From Nitriliruptoria bacterium (GTDB lineage Bacteria > Actinomycetota > Nitriliruptoria > Euzebyales > Egibacteraceae), in assembly GCA_003553565.1 (NCBI GenBank), contig PWER01000038.1:1-32077 (forward strand): DNA of 32,077 bases, read 5' to 3'. The translations under genes were made by a program, and so were the position numbers. Positions within the stretch are counted from its first letter, which is position 1, and each line of letters starts with the position of its first letter. Of the stretch, positions 13,488-20,472 are shown piece by piece. The notes under the pieces were generated by a model, which was given only the letters and a program-made list of their open reading frames with translations, had not been told where the DNA came from and did not search any database.

Positions 13488-14947
13488 TCGCTGTCGCGGG
13501 CGGCCTGCGAGGCGTCCTCGTGGACGCCGAGCTGATGGAACAGCGCCGCGATGTCGGACAGCTCGGCGGCAGGCGCCAGCTCGGCGGCCTCGGCGGCGGT
13601 CGCCGCCTCCGCCGCTGGCGTGTCGGCAGGGCGCTCGTCGGCCTGGGTCGCGTCAGTGGCTGCGTCGCTCGCAGGCTCCTCGCCGCGATCCCATGCCTCG
13701 GTGTGAGCCCTGGCGCGCAACGGCTGGTGCGCGGCCGGCTGGCGCGGCTCGTCGACGCCTGCGGCACCCGCCACCGTGGCGGCACCGGCTGGTGCGCGCA
13801 GGCGCACCAGCCGGTCGCGTTGCAGGCGTGCGATGATCTCGGCGGTCTCGAACGCGGCGAAGCCCACGGCCTCGGCGACCTCGGCGACGGTGCGGTGGCC
13901 ATCGCAGGCCATCAGCACCGTCCACTGGGCTGGCTCGAGGCGAGGTCGGGCGTTGCGGTCGGGGGCGAACAGCACCCGATGGTCCAGTGAGCCGATCGCG
14001 TCCCGGGCGCCGACCCAGTCCTGCAGGCGCCGATGGGCCTGGCGCAGCACCGCGGCGATGTCGCCATCGACCGTCGCCGAGCCCTCCGGCTCGCCGGGCT
14101 GCAGGGTCCAGGTGCCCTCGGACCACGACAGGGTGACGGCCACGGCGTCCACGGTCTGCTCGTGCAGCACCTGCTGGAGGTGCTCGGGCGGCACCATGCC
14201 GGTGCGCACGAGGTGCTCGCCGAGGCGCTCACCGGTCTCGCGCTGGGCGTCCAGCGCCCGCGCGAGCTGCGCGTGGGTGATCTGGCCGTCGCCGGCGAGC
14301 CGCTGGCCCACCCGCCGGGCGGTGCCGGGCGCGCGCCCGGCGGTGAGCCGGCCGCCGCGTACCTCCAGGTGCGCCTGGAAGTCGCCGTGATCGATCTCGA
14401 GGCTACCGGTGAAGCGCTGCTCGGCCAGGTGCTCGAGCAGCGGGGCGATCGGGGTGCGCGCCAGCGAGCCCTCGATCGGGTCGCCGCCCTCGCCGTCGCC
14501 GGCTACCGTCAGGTCGGGAAGGGGCGGATCGGGCGCAGCGTGGCGGGTGCGCCCGGTGGCCGGCGCAGTCGGCTGTTGGCGCGCAGCGGGCGCGGCGGGC
14601 TGTTGGCGCGCAGCGGGCGCGGCAGGTGCTCGCGGCGGGGCCGGCGCCGACGCCGGTGTGGCGCGGCTGCGGCGCGAGGCCGGCGGCACGATCTCGTCGA
14701 GGAGGGAGGTGGACGTCCCGGCGCGCTCGTCGACGGCGGGGGCGTGCGGCGTCGCGTCGTCCTCGGTCGCCGCCGGGTGCGCTGGGTGCTCCGGCACGGG
14801 GCGGTCCTGTGCGGCCGTCTGCTCACCCTCGCCGCCCTCGGGCTGCGCCTCCTCCTGCGAGGTCGTGTCGTCCTGGGCAGGGCCGAACCGCAGGGCCGGG
14901 TTCACGAAGCCGGCGCTGGGCTGGCGTTGCTTGCTGCGTCGTCTCAC
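13484..14947 (-). CDS. PATAN-domain (DUF4388) protein with C-terminal winged-helix-like region
   Basis: From GTG 14947 the protein has 487 residues. Residues 1-155 are disordered, Pro/Ala/Gln-rich, and include a duplicated 9-residue unit (AARQQPxAP). At about 158-280 lies a DUF4388/PATAN-like region: EGSLARTPIAPLLEHLAEQ, FTGSLEI, VRGGRLTAGRAPG, then AVTLSWSEGTWTL. About 330-385 (LEPAQWTVLMACDGHRTVAEVA, then FETAEIIARLQRDRLV) looks like a winged helix, and the tail is Ala/Glu-rich. PATAN proteins often serve response-regulator, type IV pilus or gliding systems, which is family knowledge and not shown here. The gene is divergent from the RsiG-family gene. Upstream in-frame codons were rejected because their translation is Arg/Pro-rich noise; GAAGG lies 9 nt before the chosen GTG. 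Function unknown. Confidence 0.75.
   Translation of the reverse strand: MRRRSKQRQPSAGFVNPALRFGPAQDDTTSQEEAQPEGGEGEQTAAQDRPVPEHPAHPAATEDDATPHAPAVDERAGTSTSLLDEIVPPASRRSRATPASAPAPPRAPAAPAARQQPAAPAARQQPTAPATGRTRHAAPDPPLPDLTVAGDGEGGDPIEGSLARTPIAPLLEHLAEQRFTGSLEIDHGDFQAHLEVRGGRLTAGRAPGTARRVGQRLAGDGQITHAQLARALDAQRETGERLGEHLVRTGMVPPEHLQQVLHEQTVDAVAVTLSWSEGTWTLQPGEPEGSATVDGDIAAVLRQAHRRLQDWVGARDAIGSLDHRVLFAPDRNARPRLEPAQWTVLMACDGHRTVAEVAEAVGFAAFETAEIIARLQRDRLVRLRAPAGAATVAGAAGVDEPRQPAAHQPLRARAHTEAWDRGEEPASDAATDATQADERPADTPAAEAATAAEAAELAPAAELSDIAALFHQLGVHEDASQAARDSD
14571..14624. repeat. 27-bp tandem repeat, two units, inside the PATAN gene
   Basis: Units 14571-14597 and 14598-14624 differ at one base. 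They encode two 9-residue copies of a Gln/Pro/Ala-rich linker and keep frame, so they reflect recent slippage in a disordered region. Confidence 0.85.
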
Positions 14948-15275
14948 CGCTGGTGGCCTTCGGCCGGGGTCACAGGTTGCGTGGTCGCCGCGTGCCGGCG
15001 CGGAGGATCGCGGCCGATCGCGTGCCGCAGGCCGCGCGTGTGTGGCGCACCGGCAGACAGCCACCGTCCCACGATCCCGGTCGGCAGCCGCGCCCGGCAC
15101 CAAAGCAGCACGCAAAGCAGCTCAAGTCGGCCGGGCAACGCGCCGACTCCCAGGGCATGAGGATGCTCGCGCCGCTCCAACGCCCCGCCTCGCCCCCTGC
15201 GCCGGCGCGGCGGCAGTACCATCCCCACGACCGGCCGCCGGCCCACCCCGACCCGCCGGCAGCCGAGCCGTGCCG
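14948..15275. other. 328-bp divergent intergenic region between PATAN and RsiG genes
   Basis: No gene is visible here. A TACCAT at 15217-15222 could be a -10 for the RsiG gene with a leader of about 45 nt. A 9-bp direct repeat CAAAGCAGC occurs at 15101-15109 and 15113-15121 with a 12-bp period, a spacing compatible with one face of the helix and so with a protein-binding site. I looked for a WhiG/sigma-28-type promoter (TAAA...GCCGATAA) and saw none. Confidence 0.4.
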
Positions 15276-15857
15276 ATGAACGACACGCCGAAGCGCCGTC
15301 GCCTCGACCGCATCCTCGCGGACGGCTACCTCGAGGGCCTCGAGGGCTGGTCTGCCGAGGAGGTGCGCGCCGCGCGCGATGACTGCCGCGCCGAGGAGGC
15401 GCAGCTCTCCTACCTGCGGCGCCTGCTGCAGGCGCGCCTGGACCTGGTGCGCGCCGAGCAGCGCCGCCGACGGGAGGGCGCGGGCTCGACGCAGGCGCTG
15501 TCGGAGCGGCTCGCCGGGCTGTTGGCCGATGCTCCCGCCGGCGCGCGTCGCGACGCCCGCGCGCTCACGGTCGACCCACCGGCCACCCAGATGCGGCGCG
15601 CCGAGGACCGTCTGGCCTCCGACGCGACGCTGGCGCGCGTCCCCGACCTCGACGCCCATGCGCTGACCGCGCTCGCTGACGAGCTCGCCAACCGCGAGAC
15701 CAAGATCTCGGAGAAGCGCCGAGTGCTGCTCGACCGCCTCGACCGCCTGCAGGACGAGCTGGTCGCGCGCTACCGCGACGGGGGCTCCTCGGCGGTGGAC
15801 GCGGTGGTCGCCGAGGCAGTGCGCGCCCACCTGTCCGGCGGGGACACCACCCGCTGA
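15276..15857 (+). CDS. rsiG: RsiG-family anti-sigma factor, putative c-di-GMP sensor
   Basis: RsiG binds and inhibits the sigma factor WhiG when armed with c-di-GMP. The 193-residue protein opens with RILADGYLEGLEGWSAEEVRAARD, the family's N-terminal signature, and is almost all helical. The c-di-GMP motif E(X)3S(X)2R(X)3Q(X)3D is complete in helix 1 (E41, S45, R48, Q52, D56). A second copy lies exactly 100 residues on (E141, S145, R148, L152, D156), with Gln replaced by Leu. It is therefore of the twin-motif, monomeric type, with a changed second site. Two helices joined by a 70-residue Arg/Ala-rich linker fit an antiparallel coiled coil. ATG 15276 is chosen; GTG 15270 would add two residues. 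No WhiG-like sigma gene is in the window. It is divergent from a PATAN-domain gene. Confidence 0.85.
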   Translation: MNDTPKRRRLDRILADGYLEGLEGWSAEEVRAARDDCRAEEAQLSYLRRLLQARLDLVRAEQRRRREGAGSTQALSERLAGLLADAPAGARRDARALTVDPPATQMRRAEDRLASDATLARVPDLDAHALTALADELANRETKISEKRRVLLDRLDRLQDELVARYRDGGSSAVDAVVAEAVRAHLSGGDTTR

Positions 15858-15941
15858 TCACCGAGCGCCACGAGCTGCTCGCGCCACGCCACGTCCTGCT
15901 CGACGAGCGCCCTCACCCGGACCGCGATGCTCCCCGCTAGC

Positions 15942-15960
15942 AACAGTGCTTGCAACTGTT
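15942..15960. promoter_or_regulatory. Inverted-repeat operator candidate upstream of the Xre gene
   Basis: AACAGT (15942-15947) and ACTGTT (15955-15960) form a 6-bp inverted repeat with a 7-nt centre that itself contains TTGCAA. It sits in an unusually AT-rich patch and its right end touches the -10-like TACACT, so a bound repressor would block the promoter. Autoregulation by the Xre protein is the simplest reading. Confidence 0.55.
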
Positions 15961-15965
15961 ACACT
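15960..15965 (+). promoter_or_regulatory. Candidate -10 element for the Xre/HbhA transcript
   Basis: TACACT overlaps the last base of the inverted repeat and lies about 80 bp before ATG 16043. No good -35 hexamer is seen 16-18 bp upstream, which could mean dependence on an activator or an extracytoplasmic-type sigma factor. Confidence 0.5.
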
Positions 15966-16042
15966 AAGGGTGCGTCACGCCCGCTGTGACCCGCCCGCAG
16001 CGCCGCGGGTGCCGACCCGACCCCGGCGAGCAGGAGCACCCG

Positions 16043-16447
16043 ATGGAGGCCAAGGACGCCGCCGGCGCCCGGATGCGCGACCTCGGGTCCTTCATCCGCG
16101 AGCAGCGACGCAGCGCCGAGATGTCGCTGCGCCACCTCGCCGAGCACGCCGGGGTCTCCAACCCCTACCTGTCCCAGATCGAGCGCGGGCTGCGCAACCC
16201 CTCGGCCGACATCCTGCAGCGCCTGGCCGCAGCCCTGCGCATCAGCGCCGAGACGCTCTACGTGCAGGCCGGGATCCTGCACGAGGGCTCCGACGACCTC
16301 GCCACGCGGATCGCCAGCGCGCCCGAGCTGACCGACCGCCAGCGCCAGGTGCTCCTCGAGGTCTACCGGTCGCTGCGTGACCAGGGCGCCGAGCCGCCCT
16401 CGACCCCCGAGGACGCCGCGTCGCAGGCGCCCGACCCCGAGGTGTGA
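16043..16447 (+). CDS. Xre-family helix-turn-helix regulator
   Basis: The 134-residue protein has a Cro/CI-type HTH at about residues 13-70 (GSFIREQRRSAEMSLRHLAE, VSNPYLSQIERGLRNPS, ILQRLAAALRIS), then a short helical tail and an acidic Pro-rich end. It closely resembles the regulator encoded directly before hbhA in mycobacteria (Rv0474), and here too an HbhA-like gene follows 60 bp downstream. GGAGC precedes ATG 16043; upstream codons in frame would add residues without similarity. An inverted repeat overlapping the probable -10 suggests that it controls its own transcription and probably that of the next gene. The ligand or signal is unknown. Confidence 0.9.
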   Translation: MEAKDAAGARMRDLGSFIREQRRSAEMSLRHLAEHAGVSNPYLSQIERGLRNPSADILQRLAAALRISAETLYVQAGILHEGSDDLATRIASAPELTDRQRQVLLEVYRSLRDQGAEPPSTPEDAASQAPDPEV

Positions 16448-16507
16448 CCCGCCCGCGAGCCCCGCACCACCGCGCACCCAGACCCTACGCAGACGAGGAG
16501 ACCCGCC

Positions 16508-17284
16508 ATGAACGAGAGCACCGACCGCCCCGCGAAGAAGACCACCAAGAAGGCTGCCAAGAAGGCCGCGCCCGCAGCCAGCGGTCAGCAGCGCACCACC
16601 GCCAAGGCCACCCAGGCCAGCGCGAGCACCAGCACATCGACCACGGCCAAGGCCAAGGAGACGACCGGGGCCAGCGCCCGCGAGCGCAGCGTCCCTCGAG
16701 TCATCGCCGAGGGCGCCTACGCGGTGGTCGGCGTCGGTGACCAGGCCGTCTCGGTGCTGCGCCAGCTGCCGAGCAAGGCCGCCAGCCTCACCAGCGAGAC
16801 CCAGCGGCTGCCCCAGGTCGCCCAGGAGCGCGCCCAGGGCCTGCTGACCGAGCTGCGCACCGCCCCCAAGGAGCTGCAGGACCGGCTGCAGACGAGGGCC
16901 CGCGCGCACGCCGCGTCGCTGCGCACCGATGCGCTGGAGAGCTTCGAGTCCCTGGCCGACCGCGGCCGCGGCGTCGTCCAGGGCCTCGGCGACAACCCGG
17001 CCACGCGCCGCGCGGCCGACCAGGCCAAGGTCGCCCAGTCGCAGGTGAAGGCGGCGACCACCAGCGTCCGCAAGGCCGCCACCGAGTCCGCCGAGGCCTT
17101 CGGCTCCGCCCAGTCGCAGGTGAAGGCGGCGACCACCAGCGTCCGCAAGGCCGCCACCGAGTCGTTCGAGGCCGCCGCCGAGCAGGTGACCGGGCAGCGC
17201 TCGGCGACGAGCGCCGACACCGACACCGGCGACGGCGACGCGACCAGCAGCACCAAGCAGGACGACGAGGCGCCAGCCCAGTAG
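16508..17284 (+). CDS. HbhA-like amphipathic-helix protein with N-terminal Lys/Ala tract
   Basis: The 258-residue protein starts with a strong GAGGAG 8 nt before the ATG. Residues about 8-25 are a Lys/Ala-rich basic tract (PAKKTTKKAAKKAAP), 25-55 a Ser/Thr-rich linker, and about 60-240 a long run of amphipathic helices (RVIAEGAYAVVGVGDQAVSVL, then repeated AQSQVKAATTSVRKAATES). The acidic tail is about 243-258. Mycobacterial HbhA has a similar helical body, but its Lys/Ala repeats are at the C-terminus; here the basic tract is at the other end. No signal peptide is present, as in HbhA. A 25-residue unit is duplicated in tandem. Roles known for HbhA (adhesion, lipid-droplet and membrane-polarity functions) are not demonstrated here. 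A perfect 13-bp hairpin follows. Confidence 0.7.
   Translation: MNESTDRPAKKTTKKAAKKAAPAASGQQRTTAKATQASASTSTSTTAKAKETTGASARERSVPRVIAEGAYAVVGVGDQAVSVLRQLPSKAASLTSETQRLPQVAQERAQGLLTELRTAPKELQDRLQTRARAHAASLRTDALESFESLADRGRGVVQGLGDNPATRRAADQAKVAQSQVKAATTSVRKAATESAEAFGSAQSQVKAATTSVRKAATESFEAAAEQVTGQRSATSADTDTGDGDATSSTKQDDEAPAQ
17032..17163. repeat. 57-bp perfect direct repeat with 75-bp period in the HbhA-like gene
   Basis: Bases 17032-17088 and 17107-17163 are identical. The copies are 75 bp apart, so 25 codons were duplicated in frame, 19 of them still identical at DNA level. This points to a recent duplication or ongoing gene conversion. Confidence 0.95.
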
Positions 17285-17320
17285 GTCGCACAGCCACAGT
17301 GCGGCGCCTGCCGCGCCTGG

Positions 17321-17353
17321 GCCCGCCGGCCGGCCGCTGCCCGGCCGGCGGGC
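17321..17353 (+). terminator. Perfect 13-bp GC hairpin after the HbhA-like gene
   Basis: Arms 17321-17333 and 17341-17353 are exact reverse complements with a 7-nt loop, 36 bp past the stop codon. No T-tract follows. A TACCAT hexamer begins 4 bp downstream, so termination and the mshA promoter are back to back. Confidence 0.75.
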
Positions 17354-17356
17354 CGC

Positions 17357-17362
17357 TACCAT
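17357..17362 (+). promoter_or_regulatory. Candidate -10 element for mshA
   Basis: TACCAT lies right after the HbhA terminator. Transcription from it would give a leader of about 75 nt to GTG 17446, or a nearly leaderless message if the in-frame GTG 17368 is used. Confidence 0.45.
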
Positions 17363-17445
17363 CGGTTGTGTCGCGTGAGCGGGCCGCCCGCGGTCGGCGC
17401 CCGGCCACGCCCGCCCTGCCACCCTCCACCCCAGGGAGCACCCGC

Positions 17446-18837
17446 GTGCGTGCCCTCGCCGCCGACGATCCCGCGCTCGACCAGCCCGGTCCGACCCGTG
17501 TGGGCCTCGTGTCGGTGCACACCTCCCCGCTGGCCCAGCCCGGCACCGGCGACGGGGGCGGGCTCAACGTCCACCTCGACGCCCTCGCGCGCGGCCTGGC
17601 CGCCCGCGGAGTCCAGGTCGAGGTGTTCACCCGCCGCGACCGCGATGTCCCTGCCGGCACCACCACGGTCACCGACCGCTACCGCGTGCACGCGCTGGAC
17701 GCCGGGCCGGCGGAGGCCACCAAGGACGAGCTGGTCAACCACCTCTGCGCGTTCGTGTTCGCGCTGGCCCGCCACCCCGCGGTGGCCGACCTCGACGTCC
17801 TCCACACGCACTACTGGATGGCCGGCTGGGTGGGCCGTCGCCTGGCGCGCCGCGGCGGACCGGCGCTGGTGCAGAGCTTCCACACCCTGGCTGCCACCAA
17901 GAACGCGTCGCTGGCCCCGGGCGATCACCCGGAGCCGCCGCTGCGCCTGACCGCCGAGCACCGCATCGCCCGCGACACCGACCTGGTGCTGTGCCCCACC
18001 TCGGCCGAGGCGCGCGACCTCGCCGACCGCCACGGGCTGTCCGAGCAGGCGCTGCGCGTGGTCAGCCCCGGGGTCGACCACGACGCGTTCCACCCGCGGG
18101 GACGGGCGCACGCCGCCACGGTCTGCGGCCGGCGCGGCGCGACGCCGGGCACCGCGCCGCTAGGCCACCACGACGGGCCCACCCTCCTGTTCGTCGGGCG
18201 GCTGCAGCCGCTGAAGGGGCCGGACGTGGCGGTGCGCACGCTGGCCGCGCTGGCCGCGGCCGACCCGCACGGGCCCGGCGCTCGCGCGCGCCTGGTCATC
18301 GTCGGCGGCGCCAGCGGCAGCGGCCAGGGCACCACCGACCCGGCGCGGCTGCGCGCGCTGGCCACCGAGCTCGGCGTGGCCGACCGCGTCGAGCTGCTCG
18401 GACCACGACCCCAGCAGGCGCTGGCCGACTGCTATCGCGCCGCCGACGTGGTCGTGGTGCCAAGCCGCAGCGAGAGCTTCGGCCTCGTGGCGCTCGAGGC
18501 CCAGGCGTGCGGCACCCCGGTGGTGGCCGCCGACGTCGGCGGGTTGCGCCACGCGGTGGGCCCCGGAGCAGGCGGGCTGGTGTCCCAGCCCGACGCGGGT
18601 GGCTTCGCCGCGGCGCTGTGCCCGCTGCTCGCCGACCCGCAGCACTGGGAGCAGGCCAGCCAGGCGGCGATCGAGCACGCCGCACGCTTCACCTGGGACG
18701 CCACCGTCGAGGGCAGCCTCGCCGCCTACCGTGACGCGCTGGCTGCGCGCCACCGATCCGACCCGGCGCTGGCGCACGCGGGCGGATCGCCCGAGGCGCG
18801 CTCGGCCCCGCGGGTCGCGGCCCACCCGGCCGGATGA
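17446..18837 (+). CDS. mshA: MshA-like GT4 glycosyltransferase (mycothiol biosynthesis)
   Basis: MshA joins N-acetylglucosamine from UDP-GlcNAc to inositol 3-phosphate, the first step of mycothiol synthesis. The 463-residue protein shows the MshA hallmarks: VGLVSVHTSPLAQPGTGDGGGLNV near the N-terminus, HTHYWMAG, HTLAATKNASLAPGD, VVSPGVDHDAF, then LLFVGRLQPLKGPDV and the GT4 donor-binding segment SRSESFGLVALEAQACGTPVVA. GTG 17446 was preferred because GGGAG lies 7 nt upstream and the product then starts shortly before the first strand; GTG 17368 would add 26 low-complexity residues. The stop overlaps the ATG of the YbjN gene. With mshD earlier in the window, the first and last mycothiol genes are both present. 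Confidence 0.9.
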   Translation: MRALAADDPALDQPGPTRVGLVSVHTSPLAQPGTGDGGGLNVHLDALARGLAARGVQVEVFTRRDRDVPAGTTTVTDRYRVHALDAGPAEATKDELVNHLCAFVFALARHPAVADLDVLHTHYWMAGWVGRRLARRGGPALVQSFHTLAATKNASLAPGDHPEPPLRLTAEHRIARDTDLVLCPTSAEARDLADRHGLSEQALRVVSPGVDHDAFHPRGRAHAATVCGRRGATPGTAPLGHHDGPTLLFVGRLQPLKGPDVAVRTLAALAAADPHGPGARARLVIVGGASGSGQGTTDPARLRALATELGVADRVELLGPRPQQALADCYRAADVVVVPSRSESFGLVALEAQACGTPVVAADVGGLRHAVGPGAGGLVSQPDAGGFAAALCPLLADPQHWEQASQAAIEHAARFTWDATVEGSLAAYRDALAARHRSDPALAHAGGSPEARSAPRVAAHPAG

Positions 18838-19343
18838 GCGAGGTCGAGGGGCCAGCCGTCCACCAGCCCCACTCGGGCGACCTGCGGCAGCGCACCGCCG
18901 ATGCCGTGGCAGCGGGCCTCGCTCACAGCGGCATCGCCGCCGACCAGCGTGACGCATGGACCTGGGAGCTGTCCTTGTCGGGCGAGCAGCGCCGCGGCAT
19001 GCCGGTGCGCATCCATGTCGACGAGCGCACCACTCTGCTGCAGGCGTTCTTCATGCGCGCCCCCGACGAGCACCACGCGGAGCTCTACGCCACGCTGCTG
19101 CGCCGCCACCAGCGCAGCTACCTGCTGCGCTTCGCGCTGAGCGACGACGGTGATGTGCTGCTGCTCGCGGTGGTGCCCCACGCCGCGATGACCGGCGAGG
19201 AGCTCGACCGCCTGCTGGGCCAGCTGGTGCGCACCGCCGACGAGTCGCACGCCACCGCGCTGCGCCTGGGGTTCGCGAGCTACATCGACCGCGAGCAGGC
19301 CTGGCGCGCCCGGGTGGGTGCTCCGCGCAACCCGATCACCTGA
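18834..19343 (+). CDS. YbjN-domain protein
   Basis: The 169-residue protein matches the YbjN-type family (type III secretion chaperone-like fold): WELSLSGEQRRGMPVRIHVDERTTLLQAFFMRAP, then LRRHQRSYLLRFALSDDGDVLLLAVVPH, then TGEELDRLLGQLVRTADE. Its biochemical role is unknown. The ATG overlaps the mshA stop (ATGA), so the pair is translated together; the mycobacterial mshA (Rv0486) is likewise followed by a YbjN-type gene (Rv0487). That conserved pairing suggests a link to mycothiol or the cell envelope, which is inference. Confidence 0.85.
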   Translation: MSEVEGPAVHQPHSGDLRQRTADAVAAGLAHSGIAADQRDAWTWELSLSGEQRRGMPVRIHVDERTTLLQAFFMRAPDEHHAELYATLLRRHQRSYLLRFALSDDGDVLLLAVVPHAAMTGEELDRLLGQLVRTADESHATALRLGFASYIDREQAWRARVGAPRNPIT

Positions 19344-19446
19344 CCGCCAGGCGCCTGCGCACGCCCCCTCGCCGGCCCCCTCGACCGCGATCCGCGCCCG
19401 GCAGCCCGAAGGGGTGCGAGGCCGGGGGATCTGGCAGACTGCCGCC

Positions 19447-20379
19447 ATGAACCCGCTGCGCACCGCCCTCATCGCCGCCAGCGAGTCGCCGTGGCTGCGG
19501 CGCCGCATCGAAGGGTCACGGGCGATGCGGGCGGTGGTGGATCGCTACGTGGCCGGCGACACGCTCGAGGAGGGGATCGCTGCGGTCTCGGAGCTGGCCA
19601 CCCAGGGGCTCGACGCGACGCTGGACCACCTCGGCGAGGCGGTGACGAGCACCACCCGGGCCCGCGCCGCCGCCAAGGCCGCCCAGGAGTCGCTGGATGC
19701 GATCGAGGCCGAGGGCCTCACCGCCGGCATCAGCGTCAAGCCCACCGCGATGGGCCTGCGCCTGGATCCCGAGCTCGCCTACGCGCTGCTGTCGGAGCTG
19801 GCCGAGTCCAGCGGGCGCATCGGCGTGCACCTGACCGTCGACATGGAGGGCAGCGACACCACCGAGGCCACCGTGCAGCTGGTCGAGCGCCTGCGCGCCG
19901 ACGGTCACCACCACGTGGGCATCGCGCTCCAGTCGATGCTGCGACGCACGCTGAGCGACATCGAGCGGCTGATGGGCGCCCCGGGAGGCCCTGCCAGCGT
20001 GCGCCTGTGCAAGGGCGCCTACGCCGAGTCGCGCACCCTCGCCTACGCCGATCGCGCGGGCATCGACGCTGCCTTCCGCGCGGGCACCGAGCGGCTGCTG
20101 GCCACGCCGGGCTCCTACCCGCGCATCGCCACCCACGACCACCGGCTGATCGACTTCACGCTGCAGCGGGCCCGAGCCCTCGGCGTGGACCGTGACGCCT
20201 TCGAGCTGCAGATGCTCTACGGGGTGCGCAGCGAGCTCCAGCGGCGCCTGGCAGAGGCCGGGGCGCGGGTCTGCGTCTACGTGCCCTACGGGACCGCCTG
20301 GTACCCCTACTTCATGCGTCGGCTCGCCGAGCGCCCGGCCAACCTGCAGTTCTTCCTGCGCTCGCTGGTGCGCGGCTAG
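19447..20379 (+). CDS. Proline dehydrogenase (PutB type)
   Basis: This 310-residue single-domain flavoenzyme oxidises proline to pyrroline-5-carboxylate, passing electrons to the quinone pool. Family motifs are visible: GISVKPTAMGL, VHLTVDMEGSDTT, RLCKGAYAES, IATHDHRLIDF, FELQMLYGVR, VYVPYGTAWYPYFMRRLAERPAN. The ATG follows CAGACT by 6 nt; this may be a leaderless start, but the hexamer is not a perfect TAnnnT. There is no fused P5C dehydrogenase domain. The next gene on the same strand is proC, 93 bp away, which runs the opposite chemistry. Confidence 0.95.
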   Translation: MNPLRTALIAASESPWLRRRIEGSRAMRAVVDRYVAGDTLEEGIAAVSELATQGLDATLDHLGEAVTSTTRARAAAKAAQESLDAIEAEGLTAGISVKPTAMGLRLDPELAYALLSELAESSGRIGVHLTVDMEGSDTTEATVQLVERLRADGHHHVGIALQSMLRRTLSDIERLMGAPGGPASVRLCKGAYAESRTLAYADRAGIDAAFRAGTERLLATPGSYPRIATHDHRLIDFTLQRARALGVDRDAFELQMLYGVRSELQRRLAEAGARVCVYVPYGTAWYPYFMRRLAERPANLQFFLRSLVRG

Positions 20380-20459
20380 ACGCCGCACCGGAGCGCCGCA
20401 GCGATCCGCCGCGCCGGATCGGCCCAGCGGTTCGCCGCGCGCGCAGCCTCGCGGGTCAC

Positions 20460-20465
20460 TACCCT
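20460..20465 (+). promoter_or_regulatory. Leaderless-type -10 element for proC
   Basis: TACCCT lies 7 nt before ATG 20473, with no Shine-Dalgarno in between. Confidence 0.55.
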
Positions 20466-20472
20466 TGACCCC

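Noticed and set aside
14950-15115. Longer N-terminus for the PATAN protein
   Set aside because: The added translation is Arg/Pro-rich noise with no ribosome-binding site; GTG 14947 fits better.
17032-17163. Direct repeats as a CRISPR array
   Set aside because: Just two copies, in frame inside a coding region, with an 18-bp interval; no cas genes.
17299-17445. Upstream start codons (GTG 17299, GTG 17368) for mshA
   Set aside because: The extra residues are low-complexity, the first start lies before the perfect hairpin, and GTG 17446 has a good Shine-Dalgarno.
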